A stretch of DNA of 64,000 bases, taken from the NCBI RefSeq assembly GCF_000364625.1, contig NZ_KB822600.1, positions 62,001-126,000 of the forward strand, in the 5' to 3' direction. Positions 24,117-35,270 of this stretch are shown here, piece by piece. The DNA comes from Pseudomonas thermotolerans DSM 14292. GTDB lineage: Bacteria > Pseudomonadota > Gammaproteobacteria > Pseudomonadales > Pseudomonadaceae. Both the position numbers and the translations under genes were made by a program. Under the pieces are notes generated by a model. The model was not told the origin of the DNA and made no database searches. It saw only the letters and a list, made by a program, of their open reading frames with translations. The stretch's first letter is position 1, and the number at the start of each line of letters is the position of its first letter.

Positions 24117-25364
24117 ATGGCAAACGTGCAGAGCGGCAAGATGATCGTCGGCCTCGACATCGGGACTTCCAAGGTAGTGGCCCTGGTCGGCGAGGTGGCG
24201 ACTGACGGTCAGTTGGAAATCGTCGGGATCGGCACGCATCCGTCGCGTGGCCTTAAGAAGGGTGTGGTGGTGAACATCGAGTCCACCGTGCAGTCGATCC
24301 AGCGCGCCATCGAGGAAGCGCAGATGATGGCCGGTTGCCGCATCCACTCGGCGTTCGTCGGCGTGGCCGGCAATCACATCCGCAGCCTGAACTCCCACGG
24401 GATCGTCGCCATCCGCGACCGCGAGGTGAGCGCCGCCGACATCGAGCGCGTGCTGGACGCTGCCCAGGCAGTGGCCATTCCGTCCGACCAGCGGGTGCTG
24501 CACACCCTGCCGCAGGACTACGTGATCGACAACCAGGAAGGCGTGCGCGAGCCGCTGGGCATGTCCGGCGTGCGCCTGGAAGCCAAGGTGCACGTGGTGA
24601 CCTGTGCGGTGAACGCCGCGCAGAACATCGAGAAGTGCGTGCGCCGCTGCGGCCTGGAGGTCGACGACATCATTCTGGAGCAGTTGGCCTCGTCCTATTC
24701 GGTCCTCACCGAGGACGAGAAGGAGCTGGGCGTGTGCCTGGTCGACATCGGCGGCGGTACCACCGACATCGCCATCTTCACCGAGGGGGCGATCCGTCAC
24801 ACCGCGGTGATCCCGATCGCCGGTGACCAGGTGACCAACGACATCGCCATGGCTCTGCGCACGCCGACCCAGTACGCCGAGGAGATCAAGGTGCGCTACG
24901 CCTGCGCTCTGGCCAAGCTGGCCGGCGCCGGGGAAACCATCAAGGTGCCCAGCGTCGGTGACCGGCCGCCGCGCGAGCTGTCCCGCCAGGCCCTGGCCGA
25001 GGTGGTCGAGCCGCGCTACGACGAGCTGTTCACCCTGATTCAGGCCGAGCTGCGGCGCAGCGGCTACGAGGACATGATCCCCGCCGGGATCGTCCTCACC
25101 GGCGGCACCGCGAAGATGGAAGGCGCGGTCGAGCTGGCCGAGGAGATCTTCCACATGCCGGTGCGCCTGGGTATGCCGCAGGGCGTCAAGGGCATGGGCG
25201 ACGTGGTGCGCAATCCCATTTATTCCACGGGTGTCGGGCTGCTGCTGTACGGCCTGCAGAAACAGAACGATGGCATCGGCAGTTCCGCCAGCGGACTGTA
25301 TGCGGACGAAGCCCGGCTACCCGTGCTGGAACGGCTGAAACGCTGGGTCCAGGGCAACTTCTGA
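24117..25364 (+). CDS. ftsA: Cell division protein FtsA
   Basis: A 415-residue actin-like ATPase that tethers FtsZ filaments to the inner membrane. Motifs: phosphate-1 GLDIGTSKVVALVGE, phosphate-2 VDIGGGTTDIAIF, adenosine loop VLTGGTAKMEG, and a C-terminal amphipathic membrane-targeting helix (RLPVLERLKRWVQGNF). ATG 24117 has AGGAGAGG at optimal spacing; the longer upstream frame is a shadow of ftsQ. 52 bp precede ftsZ. Confidence 0.97.
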   Translation: MANVQSGKMIVGLDIGTSKVVALVGEVATDGQLEIVGIGTHPSRGLKKGVVVNIESTVQSIQRAIEEAQMMAGCRIHSAFVGVAGNHIRSLNSHGIVAIRDREVSAADIERVLDAAQAVAIPSDQRVLHTLPQDYVIDNQEGVREPLGMSGVRLEAKVHVVTCAVNAAQNIEKCVRRCGLEVDDIILEQLASSYSVLTEDEKELGVCLVDIGGGTTDIAIFTEGAIRHTAVIPIAGDQVTNDIAMALRTPTQYAEEIKVRYACALAKLAGAGETIKVPSVGDRPPRELSRQALAEVVEPRYDELFTLIQAELRRSGYEDMIPAGIVLTGGTAKMEGAVELAEEIFHMPVRLGMPQGVKGMGDVVRNPIYSTGVGLLLYGLQKQNDGIGSSASGLYADEARLPVLERLKRWVQGNF

Positions 25365-25416
25365 AGATGTTCCACCGCAGTAGGCATTACAACGAGAAAG
25401 CAAAGGAGAGGGGAAA

Positions 25417-26595
25417 ATGTTCGAGCTCGTAGACAACGTACCGCAAAGTGCAGTGATCAAAGTGATCGGTGTCGGTGGCGGTGGCGGTAACGCCGTCAAC
25501 CACATGATCCGCAACAACATCGAGGGCGTGGAGTTCATCTGCGCCAACACCGACGCCCAGGCGCTGAAGAACGTCAGCGCGCGCACCGTGCTGCAGCTCG
25601 GCTGCGGAGTGACCAAGGGCCTGGGAGCCGGTACCAACCCGGAAATCGGTCGGCAGGCGGCCCTGGAGGACCGCGAGCGTATCGCCGAAGTGCTGCAGGG
25701 CGCTGACATGGTGTTCATCACCACCGGCATGGGCGGCGGTACCGGTACCGGTGCGGCGCCGATCATCGCCGAAGTGGCCAAGGAAATGGGCATCCTCACC
25801 GTCGCCGTGGTGACCCGTCCGTTCCCCTTCGAGGGCCGCAAGCGCATGCAGGTCGCCGAGGAGGGCATCCGCGCTCTGTCCGAGCACGTCGATTCGCTGA
25901 TCACCATCCCCAACGAGAAGCTGCTGACCATCCTCGGCAAGGACGCCAGCCTGCTGTCCGCCTTCGCCAAGGCCGACGACGTGCTGGCCGGCGCCGTGCG
26001 CGGCATCTCCGACATCATGCAGCGTCCCGGCCTGATGAACGTCGACTTCGCCGACGTGAAGACCGTGATGGGCGAGATGGGCATGGCTATGATGGGCACC
26101 GGCTGCGCCAGCGGTCCGAACCGTGCCCGCGAGGCCACCGAGGCAGCGATTCGCAACCCGCTGCTGGAGGACGTCAACCTGCAGGGCGCCCGCGGCATCC
26201 TGGTGAACATCACCGCCGGTCTGGACCTGTCCCTCGGCGAATACGCCGCGGTGGGCGAGATCATCGAGGCCTTCGCCTCAGAGCAGGCCACCGTCAAGGT
26301 CGGCGCGGTGATCGATCCGGAAATGCGCGACGAACTGCACGTCACCGTGGTGGCCACCGGTCTGGGGGCGCGTCTCGAGAAGCCGGTCAAGGTGGTGGAC
26401 AACACCGTCCCGGCCGCCGCTCTGAACACCGCCGGCATCGCCCGTCCGGAACAGACCACGGTCAACTACAAGGATTACGAGCGACCCACCGTGCAGCGTC
26501 AGAGCCACGCCGGTTCGGCCGCACCGAAGCTGAACAGCCAGGATGACTTGGATTACCTGGACATCCCGGCGTTCCTGCGTCGGCAGGCCGATTGA
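25417..26595 (+). CDS. ftsZ: Cell division GTPase FtsZ
   Basis: A 392-residue tubulin-like GTPase that forms the Z-ring. Motifs: KVIGVGGGGGNAVNHMI near the N-terminus, the tubulin signature GGGTGTGAAP, the synergy-loop region and, after a variable linker, the conserved C-terminal peptide LDYLDIPAFLRRQAD that docks FtsA and ZipA. A strong AAAGGAGAGGGG ribosome site fits the high abundance of this protein. Confidence 0.98.
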   Translation: MFELVDNVPQSAVIKVIGVGGGGGNAVNHMIRNNIEGVEFICANTDAQALKNVSARTVLQLGCGVTKGLGAGTNPEIGRQAALEDRERIAEVLQGADMVFITTGMGGGTGTGAAPIIAEVAKEMGILTVAVVTRPFPFEGRKRMQVAEEGIRALSEHVDSLITIPNEKLLTILGKDASLLSAFAKADDVLAGAVRGISDIMQRPGLMNVDFADVKTVMGEMGMAMMGTGCASGPNRAREATEAAIRNPLLEDVNLQGARGILVNITAGLDLSLGEYAAVGEIIEAFASEQATVKVGAVIDPEMRDELHVTVVATGLGARLEKPVKVVDNTVPAAALNTAGIARPEQTTVNYKDYERPTVQRQSHAGSAAPKLNSQDDLDYLDIPAFLRRQAD

Positions 26596-26629
26596 TAGTA
26601 TCAATCAGGAGTATTGGGGTGATTGGCGT

Positions 26630-26658
26630 TTTTCAGCAAGGGCTGGCTCTGCTATCAT
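26630..26658 (+). promoter_or_regulatory. Putative lpxC promoter (extended -10)
   Basis: TGCTATCAT: TATCAT at 26653-26658 preceded by the TG of an extended -10, with a weak TTTTCA 17 nt upstream (26630-26635), in the 115-bp ftsZ-lpxC gap. Transcription would start near 26665, giving a leader of about 45 nt. Confidence 0.5.
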
Positions 26659-26674
26659 CGCCAGCCATTGTTGA

Positions 26675-27622
<948 letters not shown>

Positions 27623-27648
27623 TAAACTCTCCCTATGCTTTCTTCTTG

Positions 27649-27673
27649 AGGCCACCTTCGGGTGGCCTTTTTT
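27649..27673 (+). terminator. Intrinsic terminator of lpxC
   Basis: GGCCACC-TTCG-GGTGGCC hairpin (27650-27667) extended by an A-T pair, followed by six T residues, 26 bp after the lpxC stop. Confidence 0.92.
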
Positions 27674-27675
27674 AT

Positions 27676-27697
27676 GGTTCATCGCGCCTTTCCGGGG
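27676..27697 (+). repeat. Left terminal inverted repeat of the ISL3 remnant
   Basis: Starts GGTTCATCGCGCCTTTCCGG. It matches the reverse complement of 28031-28053 at about 18 of 21 positions, allowing one gap. Confidence 0.7.
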
Positions 27698-27713
27698 AGG
27701 GCGGCCTTGATTT

Positions 27714-28022
27714 TCAGGAAGAAGTAGGCTGGGTCTCGGGATCCGTAGGCAACGCGGTGTTCATGTTTACGGCGACCGCCTCGATATGTGCCCGGCCCTC
27801 TTCGCCCCGCCATTCGAAGAAAGGCCGGATCGCCTCGCGACTATCGCCTTCGCCCACCCACAGCACACGCGAGCGCTCGGCATCCATGATCACCGTTACG
27901 TAGCGGTGCCCCTTGTGCAGGGCGAATTCATCCATCACCCACATGGCATCGTGCATGACGGGGCAGCGGAAGAGGATCGGGTGGTTTGGCGACTGCCAAT
28001 CTACCAAGCTCCGAACCGCCAA
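27714..28022 (-). pseudogene. ISL3-family transposase, catalytic-core fragment
   Basis: A 102-codon frame starting with TTG after an in-frame TAG. Its central part, VMDEFALHKGHRYVTVIMDA then RVLWVGEG, REAIRPFFE and IEAVAVNMNTA, is the N-terminal half of the DDE catalytic core typical of ISL3 transposases, including the first catalytic aspartate. After MNTA the sequence leaves the family and reaches a stop 21 codons later. The usual roughly 150 N-terminal residues and the remaining DDE residues are missing, so it cannot be an active transposase. Confidence 0.82.
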
Positions 28023-28030
28023 CCACTACT

Positions 28031-28053
28031 TCCCCCGGATTGCGCGAAGAACC
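28031..28053 (-). repeat. Right terminal inverted repeat of the ISL3 remnant
   Basis: On the minus strand reads GGTTCTTCGCGCAATCCGGG inward from 28053, the partner of the left repeat. It lies upstream of the transposase fragment. Confidence 0.7.
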
Positions 28054-28111
28054 TTTTCATGTGCGGGATTTCGGAGCCCGCAGGCGTGATGGTCGGCGAA
28101 GGGGCGGGAGG

Positions 28112-28573
28112 TCAGGCCTGCGTGGCGTCATCCGCACGGCGGGCCAGACGCTCCAGAGCGGCGCGCAGGCGCGGGTCGCGGATGTGCTCGGCGGTGGCGC
28201 GGATGCTCTCGGCGGCACTGGCCGAGAGGGGCGCGCAGCGTCCCCGGCCCTGGCTGGGCGTGGGCGGCGGCTGCACTTTGAAGAGGATGCGGTGCAGTCC
28301 GGCGAATTCCGGCACGCCCTGCAGCTGGCGCAGCAGGCGGCGCTGCTGGTAGCGCAAGCGGGTCGCCCAGTGGCCGTCGGTGACCACCAGCAGCAGGCTG
28401 CCGTCGTGCCAGGCAGCGACGTGACAGTGTTCGCGGGCAGCCGGCTGCAGCTGGGCATGCACCAGCTGCTGCAGCCGGGCTAGGCGCTCGGCCTGGTCGA
28501 ACAGGCCCTGCAGCGGCTTGGCGGTGCGCAGCAGAGCGGCAGGCGTGCGGGCCGGCAGGGGATGGAAGCTCAT
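28112..28573 (-). CDS. dciA: DUF721 protein, DciA-type replicative helicase loader
   Basis: A 153-residue DUF721 protein. In P. aeruginosa the DUF721 protein encoded between lpxC and secA is DciA, the ancestral loader of the DnaB helicase used by bacteria that lack DnaC. Visible: an N-terminal KH-like domain (LARLQQLVHAQLQPAAREHCHVAAWHD region, then LLLVVTDGHWATRLRYQQRRLLRQL) and a basic, Gln/Pro-rich C-terminal part. Reads leftward, opposite to lpxC and secA. The assignment rests on family plus position. Confidence 0.83.
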   Translation of the reverse strand: MSFHPLPARTPAALLRTAKPLQGLFDQAERLARLQQLVHAQLQPAAREHCHVAAWHDGSLLLVVTDGHWATRLRYQQRRLLRQLQGVPEFAGLHRILFKVQPPPTPSQGRGRCAPLSASAAESIRATAEHIRDPRLRAALERLARRADDATQA

Positions 28574-28922
28574 GGCGATGCGTTTCGGACTGGGAGGCTC
28601 CAGGATGTTAGGGCCTGGGTCCGTCTACCGGCAAGTGATTGCCCGATGTTGCGCCGCCGCCGGGCCGGCCAGGGGGCAGGAGTGGCGGCCGGGAATCCGC
28701 ACTGCACGGGCGCCGTACCGCCACCGGGAGCGTGCGCTGGAGCGCCCCAGACAACGGCGTCTGGCGCCGTCCCGTGGCCATGAACCGTGTACCAGTCACA
28801 AACCTGGCTAGTTTCCTCGTCTCCGATTCCGAGTAGAATGCCCGCTTCCCTAGCAGTCCGTGAGGCTGCGCGGGCGCCCTGCGAGGCCGCCCTCCATCCA
28901 TAGTGTGGAAGACCCTGCCGAT
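28574..28922. other. Intergenic region dciA-secA, no gene seen
   Basis: 349 bp between the divergent starts of dciA and secA. No coding frame shows family features. A TAGAAT at 28834-28839 is a candidate -10 for secA but has a poor -35. A short inverted repeat (CCAGAC at 28747-28752, GTCTGG at 28759-28764) lacks a T run. Some other Pseudomonas genomes have, as I recall, an M23-type peptidase gene in this interval, and none is seen here. Confidence 0.6.
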
Positions 28923-31667
<2,745 letters not shown>

Positions 31668-31689
31668 GCTCTGCCGGGCAACTTACCCG

Positions 31690-31723
31690 CGCCGCGACCG
31701 GCTCTGCCGCTCGCGGCGTTTTT
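31690..31723 (+). terminator. Intrinsic terminator of secA
   Basis: An 8-bp stem CGCCGCGA (31690-31697) with 31711-31718, 13-nt loop, followed by TTTTT at 31719-31723. Confidence 0.8.
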
Positions 31724-31786
31724 GCCTAGGTTTCACCGGCCGCAGGCGCGGCCGTCGATCACACTGTTCTACGAGGAGCACTCTTC

Positions 31787-33004
31787 ATGGCTGTCGGTCT
31801 TGGTCCCCTGCCCACCCTGCACCCGGTTCCCGGTTTCGAGCTCGGCATCGCCTCGGCCGGCATCAAGCGACCGGGCCGCAAGGACGTGGTGGTGATGCGT
31901 TGTGCCGAGGGTTCCACGGTGGCCGGCGTGTTCACCCGTAACGCCTTCTGCGCCGCCCCGGTGATCCTCTGTAAGCAGCGCTTTCTCGGGCCGGTACGCT
32001 ACCTGGTGACCAACACCGGCAACGCCAACGCTGGAACCGGTGCCCAGGGCCTGGCCAACGCCGAGCGGGTCTGCGCCAGGCTGGCCGAGCTGGCCGGGGT
32101 GGACGCCAGTGCGGTGATGCCGTTCTCCACCGGGGTGATCGGCGAGCCGCTGCCGGTAGAGAAGATCGAGGCCGCGCTGCCGGCCGCCCTGGCCGACCTC
32201 AAGGCCGATAACTGGGCCTTGGCCGCCGAAGGCATCATGACCACCGATACCCAGCCCAAGGGCGCCAGCCGGCAGTTCGTCCACGAGGGCGTGACCGTCA
32301 CCGTCACCGGCATCAGCAAGGGCGCCGGGATGATCAAGCCGAACATGGCCACCATGCTCGGCTACATCGCCACCGACGCCAGGGTCGCCCAGGGCGTGCT
32401 CCAGGACCTGCTGCGCGACGCGGCGAACAAGTCCTTCAACCGCATCACCATCGACGGCGACACCTCCACCAACGACAGCTGCGTGCTGATCGCCACCGGC
32501 CAGTGCGGCCTGCCGGAAATCACCCAGGCCAGCGGCGCGCTGTTCAGCGCCCTCAAGCAGGCGGTGCTGGAGGTGGCCATGGAGCTGGCCCAGGCCATCG
32601 TTCGCGACGGCGAAGGCGCCACCAAGTTCGTCACCGTGCAGGTCAACGGCGGTGCCACCCATCAGGAGTGCCTGGACGTGGCCTATGCGGTGGCCCATTC
32701 GCCGCTGATCAAGACTGCCCTGTACGCCTCCGACCCCAACTGGGGGCGCATCCTCTGCGCCGTGGGCTATGCCGGCGTGCCCCAGCTGGACGTCAGCAAG
32801 ATCGACGTGTTCCTTGGCGACGTGTGCATCGCCAGCAAGGGCGGCCGAGCGCCCAGCTACACCGAGGAGCAGGGCGCCCGGGTGATGGCCGAGGCGGAGA
32901 TCACCATCCGCATCGAGTTGGGCCGCGGCAGCTGCAGCGAAACGATCTGGACCACCGATCTGTCCCATGATTATGTGAAGATCAACGCCGAATACCGGAC
33001 CTGA
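31787..33004 (+). CDS. argJ: Bifunctional glutamate N-acetyltransferase / amino-acid N-acetyltransferase
   Basis: A 405-residue ArgJ of the arginine pathway: it transfers acetyl from N-acetylornithine to glutamate (acetyl cycle) and may also acetylate glutamate from acetyl-CoA. The precursor is self-cleaved; the motif [14 protein letters not shown] places the cut between A188 and the nucleophile T189, giving alpha and beta chains. The beta chain carries [24 protein letters not shown] upstream supplies the ribosome site. Confidence 0.96.
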   Translation: MAVGLGPLPTLHPVPGFELGIASAGIKRPGRKDVVVMRCAEGSTVAGVFTRNAFCAAPVILCKQRFLGPVRYLVTNTGNANAGTGAQGLANAERVCARLAELAGVDASAVMPFSTGVIGEPLPVEKIEAALPAALADLKADNWALAAEGIMTTDTQPKGASRQFVHEGVTVTVTGISKGAGMIKPNMATMLGYIATDARVAQGVLQDLLRDAANKSFNRITIDGDTSTNDSCVLIATGQCGLPEITQASGALFSALKQAVLEVAMELAQAIVRDGEGATKFVTVQVNGGATHQECLDVAYAVAHSPLIKTALYASDPNWGRILCAVGYAGVPQLDVSKIDVFLGDVCIASKGGRAPSYTEEQGARVMAEAEITIRIELGRGSCSETIWTTDLSHDYVKINAEYRT

Positions 33005-33114
33005 ACCCCGGCTGCCAGCCCAGCGCTGAGCCGTAGCCGCGGCGCGCGCCGCCTTCCGGCGGCGTGCCCTCCGCGGCCCGCCAAGGCGACAGCCGTCGAT
33101 GCGAGGAGCCTGCG

Positions 33115-33741
33115 ATGGAGCTGCTGATTGGTGACAAACGCTATTCGTCCTGGTCGCTGCGCGCCGCCCTGGCCATGGCGCTGGCCGAGGTGCCGTACCG
33201 CGAGCGGCTAATTCGCCTCGGTCAGCCGGACACCCATCAGCGCATCCTGGAGTGCTCGCCGAGCGGCAAGGTGCCGGTGCTGCTCACCGAGGAAGGGCGG
33301 ATCTGGGATTCCCTGGCGATCGCCGAGTACCTCGCCGAGTCCTTCCCGGAGGCCCACCTATGGCCGCGCGGCGAATACGCCCGGGCGGTGGCGCGCTCGA
33401 TCTGCGCGGAGATGCACAGCGGCTTCGCCGCCCTGCGCACCCACCTGCCGATGGACCTGCAGCATGACGCGCCGCTCAAGCGGGTGCCCGACGAGGCGAA
33501 GACCGACATCCAGCGCATCTGCACGCTGTGGACCGAGTGCCGGGCCAACTTCGGCCAGGATGGTCCGTTCCTGTTCGGCCATGCCAGCCTGGCGGACGCC
33601 TTCTACGCGCCGGTGGCCAGCCGCCTGCGCTGTTACCGCATCGACCTGCCGCCGGTGGCAGCGGCCTATGTCGATACCATCTACCAGTGGCCGGCGTTCC
33701 AGCGCTGGCTGCAGGACGCTCTGGAGGAAAGCGAAGCGTGA
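33115..33741 (+). CDS. Glutathione S-transferase family protein
   Basis: A 208-residue GST-fold protein: thioredoxin-like N-domain (LLIGDKRYSSWSLRAALAM, cis-Pro segment SGKVPVLLTEEG, then WDSLAIAEYLAE) and helical C-domain ending WPAFQRWLQDALEE. The SSWSLR segment puts a serine at the usual catalytic position. ATG 33115 has GAGGAG upstream; the frame extends 17 codons further but lacks family sequence. GTGA overlap with the Nudix gene implies co-transcription. Substrate unknown. Confidence 0.88.
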   Translation: MELLIGDKRYSSWSLRAALAMALAEVPYRERLIRLGQPDTHQRILECSPSGKVPVLLTEEGRIWDSLAIAEYLAESFPEAHLWPRGEYARAVARSICAEMHSGFAALRTHLPMDLQHDAPLKRVPDEAKTDIQRICTLWTECRANFGQDGPFLFGHASLADAFYAPVASRLRCYRIDLPPVAAAYVDTIYQWPAFQRWLQDALEESEA

Positions 33742-34679
33742 AACGAATCCATGTGGCGGCGGCGGTGATCTACGATGCCGCCGGCCGCATCCTGTTGGCC
33801 CGTCGTCCCGAGGACAAGCACCAGGGCGGACTCTGGGAGTTCCCCGGTGGCAAGGTGGAGGAGGGCGAGCCCGTGGAGGCGGCCCTGGCCCGCGAGCTGG
33901 AGGAAGAGCTGGGCATCCGCGTCGAGCAGGCCCGGCCGCTGATCCAGGTCAGCCACGACTACCCGGACAAGCGCGTGCTGCTGGACGTCTGGGAGGTCAC
34001 CGCGTTCTCCGGCGAGGCGCATGGCGCCGAGGGCCAGCCGCTGGCCTGGGTGACTCCGCGCGAGCTGGGCAACTACGAGTTCCCCGCCGCCAACCGGCCG
34101 ATCGTGCGGGCCGCGCAATTGCCCCGCCAGTACCTGATCACTCCCGACAACCTGGAGCCGGCGGCTCTTCTCAAGGGCCTCAAGGCCGCTCTGGCCGCCG
34201 GCATCCGCCTGGTCCAGCTGCGTGCGCCCAACCTGTTCAGTCCGGAATACCGGGATCTGGCGGTGGACGCCGTGGGGCTCTGCGCCGGCAAGGCGCAGGT
34301 GATGCTCAAGGGCCCGCTGGAGTGGCTGGGCGACTTCCCCGCCGCCGGCTGGCATCTGACTGCCGAGCAGCTGCGCCAGTACGCGCCGAACGGCCGGCCG
34401 TTCCCCCGGGAGCGCTGGCTGGCCGCCTCCTGCCACAACGCCGAGGAGCTGGCCCTGGCGGCGCAGATGGGCGTGGACTTCGTGACCCTGTCGCCGGTGC
34501 AGCCTACCGCCACCCACCCCGAGGCCGTGCCGCTGGGCTGGGACGCCGCGCGCGAGCTGATCGCCGGCTTCAATCAGCCGGTGTTCCTGCTCGGTGGGGT
34601 GGGGCCGGAGGATGCCGAGCGCGCTGGGCGCATCGGCGCCCAGGGGGTGGCCGGGATTCGCGCCTTCTGGCCGACCTGA
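33738..34679 (+). CDS. Nudix hydrolase (MutT) fused to a ThiE/TenI-like domain
   Basis: A 313-residue two-domain protein. N-terminal MutT-type Nudix domain (1-130) with a complete Nudix box, GGKVEEGEPVEAALARELEE followed by ELGI, expected to hydrolyse oxidised nucleotides such as 8-oxo-dGTP. C-terminal TIM-barrel domain (about 135-313) of the thiamine-phosphate synthase family (RLVQLRAPN, GWHLTAEQL, TLSPVQPTATHPEAVPLGW, LLGGVGPEDAERA). The canonical ThiE diphosphate-binding residues are not obvious, so synthase activity is doubtful. GTG start at 33738 overlaps the GST stop. Confidence 0.9.
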   Translation: MKRIHVAAAVIYDAAGRILLARRPEDKHQGGLWEFPGGKVEEGEPVEAALARELEEELGIRVEQARPLIQVSHDYPDKRVLLDVWEVTAFSGEAHGAEGQPLAWVTPRELGNYEFPAANRPIVRAAQLPRQYLITPDNLEPAALLKGLKAALAAGIRLVQLRAPNLFSPEYRDLAVDAVGLCAGKAQVMLKGPLEWLGDFPAAGWHLTAEQLRQYAPNGRPFPRERWLAASCHNAEELALAAQMGVDFVTLSPVQPTATHPEAVPLGWDAARELIAGFNQPVFLLGGVGPEDAERAGRIGAQGVAGIRAFWPT

Positions 34680-34680
34680 G

Positions 34681-35268
34681 TCAGCGCCCGGCGTCGGGCT
34701 TGGGCGCTGCCTGCCAGAGCACCTCGGCGACCCGCGTGCGGCGGGCGATCAGCCGGGCGGCGACGAACAGCAGGTCGGAGAGTCGGTTGAGGTAGGCGAG
34801 GGGCACCGCGCCGAGCGGTTCCACGGCATTCAGCGCCTGGCAGCGGCGTTCCGCGCTGCGTGCCTGGCTGCGGCACACGTGGGCCTGGGCGACCAACGCC
34901 GAACCGCCGGGCAGGATGAAGTTCTCCAGCGGGCCGACCTCGGCGTTCCAGCGGTCGATGGCCGCTTCCAGACGCTGCACCTCGGTTTCGTTCAGGGCCT
35001 GGTAGGCGGGCATCGCCAGCTCGCCGCCGAGGTCGAACAGACGGTGCTGGCAGGGCTCGAGCACTTCGATCAGCTCGCTGAGACCTGGCCATTGCGCCCG
35101 GGCTTCGGCGAGCTGGGCGAGCAGCAGGCCGAGCTGGCTGTTCAGCAGGTCCACCTCGCCGATGGCCTCCACCCGTGGATGGTCCTTGGGCACCCGACGG
35201 CCGTCGCCGAGGCCGGTTTCCCCGCGATCGCCGGTTTTCGTGTAGATCTTGCTCAGTCGATAGCCCAT
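34681..35268 (-). CDS. Cob(I)alamin adenosyltransferase, PduO/CobA2 type
   Basis: A 195-residue five-helix-bundle ATP:cobalamin adenosyltransferase that makes adenosylcobalamin. The N-terminal ATP site MGYRLSKIYTKTGDRGETGL, EAIGEVDLLNSQLG, LFDLGGELAMP and the C-terminal CRSQARSAERRCQAL plus LNRLSDLLFVAARL are the family blocks. The start at 35268 matches the family; an upstream frame is a shadow of the kinase gene. Starts 2 bp after the kinase stop, and ends 1 bp from the convergent Nudix gene with no terminator visible between them. Confidence 0.92.
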   Translation of the reverse strand: MGYRLSKIYTKTGDRGETGLGDGRRVPKDHPRVEAIGEVDLLNSQLGLLLAQLAEARAQWPGLSELIEVLEPCQHRLFDLGGELAMPAYQALNETEVQRLEAAIDRWNAEVGPLENFILPGGSALVAQAHVCRSQARSAERRCQALNAVEPLGAVPLAYLNRLSDLLFVAARLIARRTRVAEVLWQAAPKPDAGR

Positions 35269-35270
35269 CT

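Larger units (their letters stand above)
27676..28053 (-). mobile_element. Internally deleted ISL3-family insertion sequence remnant
   Basis: A 378-bp segment bounded by imperfect terminal inverted repeats (27676-27697 and 28031-28053, reading outward-in GGTTC-A/T-TCGCGC, then a TCCGGGG block). Between them lies a minus-strand fragment of the catalytic core of an ISL3-type transposase, but neither its N-terminal zinc-finger/HTH part nor its C-terminal part. Full-length ISL3 elements are, from knowledge of the family, well over 1 kb, so this is an internal-deletion derivative. No clear 8-bp target duplication (flanks TTTTTTAT and TTTTCATG). It abuts the T run of the lpxC terminator. Confidence 0.75.

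Noticed and set aside
28054..28111. Extension of the IS remnant towards dciA
   Set aside because: The inverted repeat ends at 28053, and the next 58 bp show no transposase or repeat similarity.
28574..28922. secM-like arrest peptide gene upstream of secA
   Set aside because: No small frame with a signal peptide and an arrest-like C-terminus lies before secA; secM is known from enteric bacteria, not Pseudomonas.
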